DNA of 64,000 nt from an uncultured Blautia sp. (lineage in GTDB: Bacteria > Bacillota > Clostridia > Lachnospirales > Lachnospiraceae). Each line of letters starts with the position of its first letter. Within the stretch, counting starts at the first letter, position 1. The stretch lies in assembly GCF_934372025.1 (NCBI RefSeq), contig NZ_CAKROJ010000007.1, positions 13,289-77,288 on the forward strand. Direction: 5' to 3'. Shown piece after piece: positions 24,946 to 34,182 of this stretch. The notes under the pieces were generated by a model. It made no database searches. It was not told where the DNA came from and was given only the letters and a program-made list of their open reading frames with translations. A program made the position numbers and the translations under genes.

Positions 24946-25902
24946 TTACTCTTTCCTTTCCGCTCCTCCCTGAAGGATCAATTCCGGCTGGATAATAATA
25001 TTTTTATCCACCTTCTTCCCCTCAAGAAGTTTTCTTGCAATTTCATAAGAGAGTCCGCCAAAGTCCGGTGTCTGTATCGTTGCATCCAGCACACCTTTAT
25101 CTACCAGACTCAATCCGGCACTTTCTCCTTCAAAGCCATCCACACCAATCAGATGCACCTTGCCCTCAATCCTGTACTGCTGACAGGCCTGATATGCGCC
25201 GTATGCCATATCATCATTAAAAGCAAAGACTATATCAGCAGAATCATGCGAGATCAGATAGTCTTTCATCCTGAGCTCTGCCCGATCCCGAAGCCAGTCT
25301 CCACAGTAATAAGTGATATCTTCTTTCGGTATTGTACCTTGTACCGAATCATGAAACCCCTTCAGTCTCTGCTTGGATACCGGTGATTCTTCGACTCCCT
25401 GAAAAACCACGATCTTTTTATTCTTTTCATAGAGATTATTCAAAATATATTCTCCCGCAAGCCTGCCAATCTTCTGATCATCTGACTTGATAAGACATGT
25501 ATAATCCTCTGTCCCTGCACCAACACCTGTCAGAATGACTGGTATCTTCTGAAAAGCCTCCGAAAGAACAGAAGAAAGACTGTCACTTCCATCAGGTGAA
25601 ACAATCAGAAGATCTATCCCATACTGCATCAGCGTTTCAATATCCTGAATCTGTTTTTCCGGATTTCCGGCTGCATCTCGAAAAATCACATTTATTTTTT
25701 TATCCTGGGATACTTTTTCTGTAAAAACATCAACAAAATTGTTAATCCACGGCTCTATTACGTTCGGAAGGCTAACACCAATCAGATACTGATAGCCATC
25801 CGTAGATACTTTTTCTTTTTTGCTATACTGCATACCGATCGTAAGTAATACTGTTGCCAGAAGAAGCAGTATTGCTATCCACACTTTCCACATTTTCTTC
25901 AT
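24946..25902 (-). CDS. Membrane-tethered sugar-binding protein (RbsB-type, sensor partner)
   Basis: A 318-residue periplasmic-binding-protein-fold protein. Residues 7–24 form a hydrophobic anchor (W-I-A-I-L-L-L-L-A-T-V) with no lipobox or clear cleavage site. The two-lobe sugar-binding fold follows (I-G-V-S-L-P-N, D-L-L-I-V-S-P-D-G-S-D near 96, F-A-F-N-D-D-M near 233). It is encoded 2 bp after a YesN-type response regulator and behind a YesM-type kinase. Tethered binding proteins of this sort (XylFII with LytS in Clostridium) act as extracellular ligand sensors for the kinase; that role is inferred here. Confidence 0.8.
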   Translation of the reverse strand: MKKMWKVWIAILLLLATVLLTIGMQYSKKEKVSTDGYQYLIGVSLPNVIEPWINNFVDVFTEKVSQDKKINVIFRDAAGNPEKQIQDIETLMQYGIDLLIVSPDGSDSLSSVLSEAFQKIPVILTGVGAGTEDYTCLIKSDDQKIGRLAGEYILNNLYEKNKKIVVFQGVEESPVSKQRLKGFHDSVQGTIPKEDITYYCGDWLRDRAELRMKDYLISHDSADIVFAFNDDMAYGAYQACQQYRIEGKVHLIGVDGFEGESAGLSLVDKGVLDATIQTPDFGGLSYEIARKLLEGKKVDKNIIIQPELILQGGAERKE

Positions 25903-25904
25903 AG

Positions 25905-27122
25905 CTATAATCCGTTTCTGTCAATCTGAAGCATATTTTTACGAAATTCAGAAGGTGACATACCCTGACAGTTTTTAAATGCAGCAGAAAAATAATGCTG
26001 GTTGCTGTACCCTACCTTTTCTGCAATCTGATTAATCGACAATTCCCGATCTTCCATAAGCCGCACTGCCTGACTGATACGAAGTCTTGTAAGAAAATCT
26101 TTAAAAGATATCCCCAATTCCTGTTTCATAATCCTGCTGATATAAGAAGAATTACAGCCAATTGCATGTGACACCTGTCTGAGATCCAGATTTCTGTCCT
26201 GATAATTGGCATAAATATATTTTCTTGCGTCCTGGACAATCGGTCTGCATTCCTGCATTTTCTGCACTTCACGGCGCATCTCACGGCTAATATCAGGCAA
26301 TGTTTCAAAAGTACATTCTCTTACCGTAATAAAACACTTTCCGCCTACTTTTTCTTCTGTTTGCAACTGAAGGTCTGCACTGAACTCCTGAAAATTTTCC
26401 GGCAGCTTTTCCATAACAATCGCTACATCCTCATACTTACTGGAAAACACACTTACCGTATGATATGGCTCCATAAGTTCTCTGATAATCTTTTCAAGAG
26501 TGATCTTATATATTTCCTCAGTCACCGTACCTTTGTCAATTTTTTTATCATAGCCGGACTGGACAGATACGAGTATGAGAATCATATTTTCCGGAAAATC
26601 CATATCAAGAAATCTTGCCTGTTCTTCCCACTCTGATCTCGATAATTTTCCTTCCATCCATTCATTGAAAAACACATCTCTCAGATAATCCTGATTCTGA
26701 ATCATCTGTTGTTTCACAAGTTCCATGAATTTTTCAGATTTTCGCTTCTGTTTTATCTCTTCAGTCACCTTCACTACCGCAGCTTGAAGTTCTTCCTCTG
26801 CGATAGGTTTCAAAAGATATTCGGAAACCCCAAGCTTAATTGCCTGTTTTGCATAAGAAAATTCATTAAATCCGGAGATCACGATTACCGGACAGTTTTT
26901 ATCCAGCTTTCTCAATTCCTCCAGAAACTGTATACCACTCAGCTTAGGCATACAGATATCAATCAGAATAAAATCCGGCCGAAACTGTCCTGCTTTTTCC
27001 AATGCTTCCATCCCATTCCGCGCCTCTGCACAAACTGTAATCGGAAGTTCCATTTCCTCTAATACACTTTTTAATCCCTGACGAATCTTCGGTTCGTCAT
27101 CGGCAATCAAAACTTTCCACAT
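25905..27122 (-). CDS. YesN-type response regulator with AraC DNA-binding domain
   Basis: A 405-residue regulator. Receiver domain 1–125 has acidic D-D-E near 9 and the phosphoacceptor in F-I-L-I-D-I-C-M-P near 56. A middle helical linker follows, then a C-terminal AraC/XylS double HTH (about 300–400) with S-S-Y-I-S-R-I-M-K-Q-E-L-G and the signature I-A-E-K-V-G-Y-S-N-Q-H-Y-F-S-A-A-F-K. It overlaps the kinase gene by 16 bases. It probably activates the upstream rbsA-rbsC-binding-protein genes. Confidence 0.93.
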   Translation of the reverse strand: MWKVLIADDEPKIRQGLKSVLEEMELPITVCAEARNGMEALEKAGQFRPDFILIDICMPKLSGIQFLEELRKLDKNCPVIVISGFNEFSYAKQAIKLGVSEYLLKPIAEEELQAAVVKVTEEIKQKRKSEKFMELVKQQMIQNQDYLRDVFFNEWMEGKLSRSEWEEQARFLDMDFPENMILILVSVQSGYDKKIDKGTVTEEIYKITLEKIIRELMEPYHTVSVFSSKYEDVAIVMEKLPENFQEFSADLQLQTEEKVGGKCFITVRECTFETLPDISREMRREVQKMQECRPIVQDARKYIYANYQDRNLDLRQVSHAIGCNSSYISRIMKQELGISFKDFLTRLRISQAVRLMEDRELSINQIAEKVGYSNQHYFSAAFKNCQGMSPSEFRKNMLQIDRNGL

Positions 27123-28912
27123 ACTTCTTTCTGCAGCCGTCTGAGCCTTACAACAGCCACGGTACCTCCTCCCGTTCTCTTTTCATAATGAAGTCCGTAT
27201 TCGTCACCGTAAGCGATTTTTATGCGGTCATTTACATTCAGCGTTCCATAAGCTTTTATTTCTTCTCCACGTTCTTTCAGTTTCAGCCAGGAATTCAGCT
27301 GATCCATTCTTTCCTGACTCATACCAGCCCCATCATCTTCTACCTCAAGTATGATCGAATCCTCTGACTCTGAAAAAGCACGTATCCATATAGTTCCTCT
27401 GTCCTGATCAGATTCCTTTATTCCATGATAAAGAGCATTTTCCACAAGCGGCTGAAGACAGATCTTTAATACCATATAATTTCCCAGTCCTTCTTCGATC
27501 TCTGTTTTATATTCAAACAAATCCTCATACCGTACTTTCTGGATGTCCAGATAATTCTTTACCATCAAAACTTCCTGTTCCAATGTAATAAATTCTTTTC
27601 CCTGACTCAGACTGATACGAAAAAATCCCGAAAGAGCAAGCACCAGATCGACAATATCCTGCGCATGATACTGCTTTGCCATCCACTGTATCGTATCAAG
27701 TGTATTATAGAGAAAGTGTGGCTTTATCTGCTCATGAAGAATCTTAAGCTCTGCTTCTCTTTTATTTTTCTGTTCTTTGTATACAACACCTAGAAGTTCA
27801 TTTATTTTTTCTACCATTGCATTAAATGAATCTCCCAGCTGCCCTATTTCACCTTTATAATGATTTTCAAAACGAACCGTCATATCTCCTGTCTGCGCTT
27901 TTTTCATAAGTTTTGAAAGACTCGAAACAGGCCTTGTAAAGGATGCAGAAAAAATAACCGTTGCACCTGCTGCAAAAATCATTATCACTGCTGCAATCCA
28001 TCTGGAAACCGTCCTCACTCTGGCTGCACCTTTGATAGTCTTACCCCAGTCAAATACGCCCACTGCAGTCAGATCTGTATATTTTGAATGACTGTATATA
28101 ACATTATAGTCTTTTCCCTTTATCCGACATCTGACACGACCGCTCTCTCCGTCCATGACCCAGCTCGGATTCATTCGGTATACAACTTTATTTTTGGGTG
28201 CATAAAGCACATGCCCCTGACTATCCTGTATATAGCCAAATCCAGTCTGTCCCATTGTAATATCTTCTATGAGATTCTGAATGCTCTTCAAATCCAAATC
28301 TATAAGGATCACACCGATTCCCGCAGATGTCTGTCTGTCACAAACTAATTTAGCTGTGCTGACATAACTGTCCGTACTGTAATTTTTCCACGCTTTCAGA
28401 TTTCGTCCCAGACTGGTAGGACTTAAAACCAGTTTTCCATTTGCCTGAACCGCATCCTGATACCATTTTTCTTCCATAAGTGGAAGTTTTTTGACTCGAT
28501 ATGAATCATTAGAAAGATACTGACCTTTCTCACTGACAACAACAATATTCAAATATTCACTGTAAATTCTGGAATAATCCAACAAAAGATCTCGTACCTG
28601 TCTTTCCAGTTCTACACGACTTGCCTGTTGGTTCTCAGCATCCACTTTCAGGTATTCCTGTACTTCTGGATAATTTCCCAAAGCCTCCACATTATCCTCT
28701 ACAGTTTTAAAAATCAGATCAAGTGATTTCAGGACCTGATTCTGGATTTCCATTGTGTTTGCATAAGATCTTTCTGCAATAGATTCCTGATATATATAGT
28801 TTCCAGCAGCTGTAAGGACTAACGTAACTAATAAGAGCAGTCCACAGTTCAGTATAATCATTTTGAACAGCATATTCTCCGGATGCAGAATTTTTTTCAG
28901 TTTACTGAACAT
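27107..28912 (-). CDS. YesM-type sensor histidine kinase
   Basis: A 601-residue membrane kinase. TM1 about 15–38, extracellular dCache-like sensor about 40–290, TM2 about 300–325, HAMP to about 375, His_kinase domain with phosphoacceptor in Q-I-K-P-H-F-L-Y-N-T-L near 398, then ATPase with E-N-A-L-Y-H-G near 490 and D-D-G-A-G-M near 525. It would phosphorylate the AraC-type regulator encoded next. The downstream tethered sugar-binding protein may be its ligand receptor. The start has AAAGGAGAAG upstream and its own promoter is predicted at 28943–28971. Confidence 0.93.
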   Translation of the reverse strand: MFSKLKKILHPENMLFKMIILNCGLLLLVTLVLTAAGNYIYQESIAERSYANTMEIQNQVLKSLDLIFKTVEDNVEALGNYPEVQEYLKVDAENQQASRVELERQVRDLLLDYSRIYSEYLNIVVVSEKGQYLSNDSYRVKKLPLMEEKWYQDAVQANGKLVLSPTSLGRNLKAWKNYSTDSYVSTAKLVCDRQTSAGIGVILIDLDLKSIQNLIEDITMGQTGFGYIQDSQGHVLYAPKNKVVYRMNPSWVMDGESGRVRCRIKGKDYNVIYSHSKYTDLTAVGVFDWGKTIKGAARVRTVSRWIAAVIMIFAAGATVIFSASFTRPVSSLSKLMKKAQTGDMTVRFENHYKGEIGQLGDSFNAMVEKINELLGVVYKEQKNKREAELKILHEQIKPHFLYNTLDTIQWMAKQYHAQDIVDLVLALSGFFRISLSQGKEFITLEQEVLMVKNYLDIQKVRYEDLFEYKTEIEEGLGNYMVLKICLQPLVENALYHGIKESDQDRGTIWIRAFSESEDSIILEVEDDGAGMSQERMDQLNSWLKLKERGEEIKAYGTLNVNDRIKIAYGDEYGLHYEKRTGGGTVAVVRLRRLQKEVCGKF

Positions 28913-28942
28913 ATTCTTCTCCTTTTATCTGTCTATTCTTCC

Positions 28943-28971
28943 ATGATATAGTAAGTATCTCCTCATGTCAA
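28943..28971 (-). promoter_or_regulatory. Predicted promoter of the kinase–regulator–sensor–MATE operon
   Basis: TTGACA (28971–28966), a 17-base spacer and TATCAT (28948–28943) on the minus strand, just after the terminator of the transporter genes and 31 bases before the kinase start. It would allow basal sensor expression independent of the sugar operon. Confidence 0.75.
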
Positions 28972-28980
28972 ACAGAAAGA

Positions 28981-29009
28981 AAAAACAGGAACAGCCTAAG
29001 CCATTCCCG
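28981..29009 (-). terminator. Terminator after the RbsB-type binding protein
   Basis: Stem CGGGAA/TTCCTG (with one G·U) plus an inner GC clamp, followed on the minus strand by TTTTTTCTTTCTG. It separates the transporter genes from the sensor operon. Confidence 0.6.
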
Positions 29010-29056
29010 TTTCTTCGCATCATACTATATTTCATTTTTATAGTTTTCAAATCTGA

Positions 29057-30031
29057 TTATTCTGCAGATCCACCATATTTTGCAAGAAGTTCTTCTGCAT
29101 TATCCGGGACAACGATTTCAGAAGTAAGAGTCAGAGTTTTATCAAGCTCTTTACCTTCAACAAGCAGCTGATAAGCACTTTCGATTGCTTCTGTACCACC
29201 TGTAGGATAAACCTGAGTCATGCTGAGTCTTCCGTCCATAACGCTTCGGATTCCACCATCAGGTGTAGGAAGTCCATCAAATCCAACGAAAAGGATGTCT
29301 CCTTCTCTTCCTGCATTCTTAGCAGCAATATATGCACCTTCTGCCATCGGGTCATTTAACGCCAGGAAAAGATCAATCTCATCATTTGTCTGAAGCATTT
29401 CTTCTGCAACTGTGATTGCTTTTTCACGAAGCCAGTCTGCATTGTTTACGGCTACGATTTCAATCTTGTCATTTTTCTTGATTCCTTCACGGAAACCGTT
29501 ATCTCTGTCGATTCCACCAGAAGTTCCTTCAAGACCTTTGATCTCACAAACTTTACCACCATCAGGAAGAAGTGTATCTGCAACATATTCTCCTGCGATA
29601 CGTCCCATATCTACGTTATCTGCACCGATAAACTGAGTATATTTATCTCCGTCAATCTTTCTGTCAAGAAGAATAACCGGAATTCCTGCATCATAAGCTG
29701 CACTGACTGCATTGGTAAGCGGTGTAGCTTCATTAGGAGATGTAATGATAAGGTCTACACCCATCTGTACAAAGTTTTCAATATCTGCAATCTGTTTGGA
29801 GTTATCCTGAGCAGCATCTGCAAAAATAACCTCAAATTCCGGATGTTTTTCTGCTGCCATTGCAATCTGATCATTCATAGCTACACGCCATGGCTCACCA
29901 AGATTACACTGTGACATTCCGATCACATATTTGTCCTTTTTCTCTGCTGCACTGACTGTAACTGTACCTGCTGCCAGAACAGAAACACCCATAGCTGCTG
30001 TTAAGAGGATACTGATCGCTTTTTTATTCAT
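29057..30031 (-). CDS. Sugar ABC transporter substrate-binding protein (RbsB-type)
   Basis: A 324-residue type-I periplasmic-binding protein of the ribose/galactose group. Signal peptide 1–29 ends V-S-A-A-E, so it looks like a cleaved, released protein: there is no lipobox cysteine, unlike most Gram-positive importers. Two-lobe fold features: V-I-G-M-S-Q-C-N, D-L-I-I-T-S-P-N near 93, L-L-D-R-K near 120 and L-A-L-N-D-P-M near 228. It belongs with the permease and ATPase genes upstream. Sugar identity is not visible. AGAAGGTAAGT precedes the start. Confidence 0.88.
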   Translation of the reverse strand: MNKKAISILLTAAMGVSVLAAGTVTVSAAEKKDKYVIGMSQCNLGEPWRVAMNDQIAMAAEKHPEFEVIFADAAQDNSKQIADIENFVQMGVDLIITSPNEATPLTNAVSAAYDAGIPVILLDRKIDGDKYTQFIGADNVDMGRIAGEYVADTLLPDGGKVCEIKGLEGTSGGIDRDNGFREGIKKNDKIEIVAVNNADWLREKAITVAEEMLQTNDEIDLFLALNDPMAEGAYIAAKNAGREGDILFVGFDGLPTPDGGIRSVMDGRLSMTQVYPTGGTEAIESAYQLLVEGKELDKTLTLTSEIVVPDNAEELLAKYGGSAE

Positions 30032-30123
30032 ACTTACCTTCTTTCTCCGGCATCGCTTTTATTTATTATTTTATTCCCCGGTCCTGCTGCCGGACAGAGC
30101 CTGAGAATTATTTTCTTTTATTA

Positions 30124-31107
30124 TCAATCACTCACTTTATCTGCCTGCATAAATACTGCAATAATGATAAGGAATCCTTTAACCATCAGCTGAAGATTTG
30201 AATTGACGCCTTTAAGACCAAGGACATTATCCAGCATACCAAGGATAAGTGCTCCAATAAGTGTACCAAAAACAGTTCCCTTGCCGCCTGCAAGACTTGT
30301 TCCGCCAATGGCACAGGCTGCAACTGCATTAAGTTCATAGCCCTGACCTTCATTTGGTCCACCCTGGCTGATCTGAGCTGCATGGATCATAGCAGCAACA
30401 GATGAAAGCATTGCACAGATCATAAATGCATAAATCTTAATTCTGTCTACTTTGATACCTGAAAGATATGCAGCATTCTTATTTCCACCGATTGCATATA
30501 CCTGTCTTCCAAATCTTGTCTTACTCAGAATAATCTGAAAAACAATCAGAAGAACAATAAAGATGATTGCCGGTACCGGTACGATTCCCCAGAGACGCAT
30601 CTGAAGTACTTCAAATGCCGGTGGAGCCATTCCTTCACCTTTGCCATATGCAAGCGGGATACCGATTCCATTTGCCCAGAATCTTGCAAGTCCTCTCGCG
30701 ATATTCATAGATGCAAGGGTAACGATAAAAGCCTGAAGTCTCAGCTTTGTGATACATAATCCATTAAACAGTCCAAACAGTGCTCCGATTCCAAGACTTA
30801 CAAGAATAGCCGGTACAAATCCCAGACCACTCTTTACCATCAGATACGCACATCCTGTTGAGATAAGACCTACAACAGAACCAACAGAAAGATCAATATC
30901 GCCAAGGATCAGAATGATCGTCATACCAATTGCAATGATTCCATTTTCTGATACGGCTCTCAGCACATTCATCAGGTTTCTTATGTCCAGAAAGTTATTT
31001 CTGCCATCCTTAATACAGATTGTAGATGCCACCACAAAGATGATAACCAGTGCAATTACACTCTGCATCTGCTTGATCATAGCTTTCATTTTCTTTTTGT
31101 TATCCAT
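30124..31107 (-). CDS. Sugar ABC transporter permease (RbsC-type)
   Basis: A 327-residue permease of the branched-chain/ribose family with eight to ten hydrophobic segments. Signature region G-D-I-D-L-S-V-G-S-V-V-G near residue 65 and A-A-C-A-I-G-G-T-S-L-A-G-G-K-G near 263 match RbsC. The start at 31107 has AAGGAGGGTGG upstream; a longer frame to 31179 runs inside the ATPase gene and is rejected. Co-transcribed with the ATPase and binding protein. Confidence 0.9.
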   Translation of the reverse strand: MDNKKKMKAMIKQMQSVIALVIIFVVASTICIKDGRNNFLDIRNLMNVLRAVSENGIIAIGMTIILILGDIDLSVGSVVGLISTGCAYLMVKSGLGFVPAILVSLGIGALFGLFNGLCITKLRLQAFIVTLASMNIARGLARFWANGIGIPLAYGKGEGMAPPAFEVLQMRLWGIVPVPAIIFIVLLIVFQIILSKTRFGRQVYAIGGNKNAAYLSGIKVDRIKIYAFMICAMLSSVAAMIHAAQISQGGPNEGQGYELNAVAACAIGGTSLAGGKGTVFGTLIGALILGMLDNVLGLKGVNSNLQLMVKGFLIIIAVFMQADKVSD

Positions 31108-31120
31108 CTGTCCACCCTCC

Positions 31121-32629
31121 TTATTTTGTTGCACTCTGAAGAAGTTTTTCCTGTGTAGCTTCTTCCTGGAGATATTCACCCGTCAGTTCTCCCTCACAGA
31201 AAGTAACAATTCTGTCTGAAATACCAATTACTTCCGGAAGCTCTGAGGATACTACAATAATTGCCATCCCCTGTTTCGCAAGATTGTTGATCAACTGATA
31301 TATTTCTGCTTTTGCACCTACATCAATTCCTCGAGTAGGTTCATCCAGAAGAAGAATCTTCGGTTCCGTCATCAACCATCTTCCAAGTACAACCTTCTGC
31401 TGATTTCCTCCGGAAAGCGCACTGGCGAGAGTCTTCGTTCCAGGAGCTTTTATTCTGAGAGTTTCCATCTGTCTGTTCCATTCATTTTTCTCTTCTCCGG
31501 CTCTCATAAAAAATCCAGGACTGAATTTTTTCAGAAGAGGAAGAGACATATTCTCTCCTATGGATCTCTGCAAAACAAGACCCGTTCCCTTTCTGTCTTC
31601 AGTTGCAAAGGAAATGCCCGCTTTAATCGCATCTGCAGGGTTTTTTATAATTACTTCTTTACCATCGATAGAAATCTTTGCTGTAGTGTCTTTGTAATGT
31701 ACACCTGCCAGACATTCGAAAAGCTCAGACCGTCCTGCACCTGCAAGTCCTGCGATTCCAAGAACTTCACCATGTCTTACATACAGAGAGATATTCTTGA
31801 GTGATCTGCGGAAGCTTCCTTCTGGTGGAGTGTATGTGAGGTTTTCTACTTTAAGAGCAATCTCACCTTTTTCAGTAGGATCTTTAGGATACTGCTCACT
31901 CATGTCACGTCCAACCATCATCTTTATGATCTCGTCTTTTGAGGTCTCAGAGGCTTTTACAGTACCTATATACGTTCCATCACGCATTACAGTAAGTCTG
32001 TCTGCAATCTGGAAAATTTCTTCCATTCGATGTGTGATGTAGATAATTCCCTTTCCTTCTGAACGAAGCTTTCGAATAATTGCAAACAGCTTTTCGGCTT
32101 CTTTTTCACTAATAGCAGAAGTCGGTTCGTCCATGATAATAATTTCAGAATTCAGGGATATTGCCTTTGCTATCTCAACAAGCTGCTGCTCTCCGATTCT
32201 TAAATCTTTTAATTTTGTTGCCGGATCAACATGTACATCCAACATCTCCAGATATTTACGAGCCTCCGCAGCCATAGTCTTAAAATCAACCGATCCACCC
32301 TTTTTCTTCATCCATCTGCCGAGAAAAATGTTTTCTGCCACGCTCAATTCCGGAACAATCTGGAGTTCCTGATGAATTTTAGAAATTCCAAGTTTTTTGG
32401 CTGCAATCGGTCCCGGGACCGTTACTTTTTCACCTTTCAGATAAATTTCACCTTTTGTAGGCTGAAGGGAGCCACTGAGAATATTCATCAGTGTAGATTT
32501 TCCTGCTCCGTTTTCTCCCATCAGAGCAAGTACTTCACCCGCATAAAGGTCCAGAGAAACTTCTTTTAATGCCTGCACACTTCCGAAAGTTTTGCTTATG
32601 GCCTTCATATTCAGTAATACCTTTTCCAT
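31121..32629 (-). CDS. Sugar ABC transporter ATP-binding protein (RbsA-type, double NBD)
   Basis: A 502-residue ATPase with two nucleotide-binding domains. The first has Walker A G-E-N-G-A-G-K-S-T near 37 and Walker B I-I-I-M-D-E-P-T; its signature reads R-I-G-E-Q-Q-L. The second has G-L-A-G-A-G-R-S-E near 290, L-S-G-G-N-Q-Q-K near 400 and L-L-L-D-E-P-T-R-G-I-D. That asymmetry is usual for RbsA/XylG/MglA. The start at 32629 follows AAAAGGAGGAACT. First gene of the transporter unit. Confidence 0.93.
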   Translation of the reverse strand: MEKVLLNMKAISKTFGSVQALKEVSLDLYAGEVLALMGENGAGKSTLMNILSGSLQPTKGEIYLKGEKVTVPGPIAAKKLGISKIHQELQIVPELSVAENIFLGRWMKKKGGSVDFKTMAAEARKYLEMLDVHVDPATKLKDLRIGEQQLVEIAKAISLNSEIIIMDEPTSAISEKEAEKLFAIIRKLRSEGKGIIYITHRMEEIFQIADRLTVMRDGTYIGTVKASETSKDEIIKMMVGRDMSEQYPKDPTEKGEIALKVENLTYTPPEGSFRRSLKNISLYVRHGEVLGIAGLAGAGRSELFECLAGVHYKDTTAKISIDGKEVIIKNPADAIKAGISFATEDRKGTGLVLQRSIGENMSLPLLKKFSPGFFMRAGEEKNEWNRQMETLRIKAPGTKTLASALSGGNQQKVVLGRWLMTEPKILLLDEPTRGIDVGAKAEIYQLINNLAKQGMAIIVVSSELPEVIGISDRIVTFCEGELTGEYLQEEATQEKLLQSATK

Positions 32630-32665
32630 AGTTCCTCCTTTTCTTTCCTCATTTATGATGTATCC

Positions 32666-32715
32666 ATTATACACAAAAAATCGCCGATTGTATTTCTAAT
32701 AATCGGCGATTTTTT
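32666..32715 (-). promoter_or_regulatory. Hairpin and -10 box upstream of the RbsA-type gene
   Basis: A 15-bp perfect inverted repeat AAAAAATCGCCGATT/AATCGGCGATTTTTT (32675–32689 with 32701–32715) is a bidirectional terminator by shape. Read on the minus strand it is followed at once by TATAAT (32671–32666) and then the rbsA leader. The -35 position lies within the hairpin and is poor (AATACA), as at activator-dependent promoters, so AraC/YesN activation is plausible. Confidence 0.5.
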
Positions 32716-32764
32716 TATAGTTTTTTTACTTTTGCATATAAATATTGTGATTATTGCACAATTT

Positions 32765-32835
32765 TTATTCTTTCCTGCTCCTGTACATCCGGAAAGAGTC
32801 ACCTGTTCGCCTTCATCAACCTGAAAACTCACATT
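32765..32835 (-). pseudogene. Relic of an ABC transporter nucleotide-binding domain
   Basis: About 24 codons read N-V-S-F-Q-V-D-E-G-E-Q-V-T-L-S-G then C-T-G-A-G-K, the typical run into an ABC Walker A motif (usually G-P-T-G-A-G-K). No open frame continues on either side. The stretch 32716–32971 has no intact gene; this is probably decayed ABC exporter DNA. Confidence 0.4.
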
Positions 32836-32971
32836 TGTTCACGAATCTTGTCGATCAATGTAATATCTGGGCTGGCTTTTCATTGGAGCGGTTAATTTAA
32901 TTGTGAAATGATTTCCAAATATAGGTTCCCATCTACCGCATGCCTAATCAACATTTCTATCCTGAAGACAT

Positions 32972-33010
32972 AAAGAGTACTCCAGGCCTTACCGGCCTGG
33001 AGTACTCTTT
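32972..33010 (-). terminator. Terminator whose loop contains the stop codon of the antiporter gene
   Basis: A 17-bp perfect stem (32972–32988 with 32994–33010) with loop TTACC. The loop holds the TAA stop of the antiporter gene (32991–32989), and the 5' arm on the minus strand encodes its last residues S-T-P-G-R. T-rich sequence follows. Confidence 0.8.
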
Positions 33011-34182
33011 CGACTCAACAATTTTTTATAAGAAAAATCAATGGCAAATGCACCCAATGGCGCAGTGAGCACAATTGCCAGCACAGCAACTGTGAGGACT
33101 GTATCGCCGCACGCAAATCCCAGCGCAAGCGGGATTCCTCCGATGGCCGCCTGGACGGTCGCCTTTGGTGTATATGCCATCATGACAAACAGTCTCTCAT
33201 TTCCCTTAAGGCTCGTGCCAAGGAGGCACACAAAAACACCCAGCATTCGGAAAGCCAATGCTCCTATGATCACAAGCAGTGCCTGAACACCAACTTTTCC
33301 AAGATATCCTATATTTACCGTTGCGCCCACCAGCACGAACAAGAATACCTCAGCCGCAACCCAGAGCTTTCCATATTTTACAGAAAGTCTTTTTGCAACA
33401 ACTTCCCTGTTTCTCTGCAGACCAATTCCAATAAACATGATAGCGATCAGAGCAGAAAATGTAATCGCCGTTGTCAGTGCATCCTCAAGTACTACAAGCA
33501 GGAATGAAATACTCAAAATAATAAGCACCTTAGAAGTATCTCTGATGTGCACTTTCCTGAAGAAATAAGCTAGTATAAATCCAATCAACAATCCTATCGC
33601 GATTCCCAGAAAAATAGAAAACGGAATATTCACAAAGCTGATTACAGATGCTCCTTCACCCTGCATCATTCCAACAAAGGTCGAAAACAGAACTATAACA
33701 TACACATCATCAACTGATGCTCCGGCAAGAATCAGCTGCGGGATACCTTCTTTTACTCCATATCCCTCATCCATCAGCTTAACCATTCTCGGAACAACAA
33801 CAGCCGGTGAAACTGCTGCAAGCACAGCACCCATGATAGCCGCTTCCAACAGACTCAATCCCATAAGCTTTGGAGCTATAAGAATCATTCCAAGTAGTTC
33901 AAAAGACGCCGGAACAAAGCACATCAGGACTGCAGGTCTTCCTATCTTTTTCAGGCCAGACAGATCCAGTCCAAGCCCGGCCCTGGTAAGAATGATGATA
34001 AGAGCAATTTTTCGAAGCTCCGATGATATTCCAAGAATACTGCTGTCCAATAGATTTAACACATATGGACCCAGGATGACTCCTGTAACCAACATTCCCA
34101 ACAAACTTGGGAGTTTACACTTCTGGCAGATCCAGCCCATGGACATACCAACAATAAGAATTAACGAGATACTCAACAGCAT
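32989..34182 (-). CDS. Cation:proton antiporter (NhaP/KefB-like)
   Basis: A 397-residue monovalent cation/H+ antiporter of the CPA superfamily, with about 12 membrane segments. Features: L-P-S-L-L-G-M-L-V-T-G-V-I-L-G-P near residue 24, A-A-V-S-P-A-V-V-V-P near 123 and G-A-S-V-D-D-V near 155, which supplies the acidic pair of the ion site. No cytoplasmic RCK/TrkA domain. The start at 34182 follows AGGGAGGAAAATTC and overlaps the glycerate kinase gene by ten bases. Its link with that kinase is unexplained; a substrate-linked ion or acid exchange is possible. Confidence 0.85.
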   Translation of the reverse strand: MLLSISLILIVGMSMGWICQKCKLPSLLGMLVTGVILGPYVLNLLDSSILGISSELRKIALIIILTRAGLGLDLSGLKKIGRPAVLMCFVPASFELLGMILIAPKLMGLSLLEAAIMGAVLAAVSPAVVVPRMVKLMDEGYGVKEGIPQLILAGASVDDVYVIVLFSTFVGMMQGEGASVISFVNIPFSIFLGIAIGLLIGFILAYFFRKVHIRDTSKVLIILSISFLLVVLEDALTTAITFSALIAIMFIGIGLQRNREVVAKRLSVKYGKLWVAAEVFLFVLVGATVNIGYLGKVGVQALLVIIGALAFRMLGVFVCLLGTSLKGNERLFVMMAYTPKATVQAAIGGIPLALGFACGDTVLTVAVLAIVLTAPLGAFAIDFSYKKLLSRKSTPGR

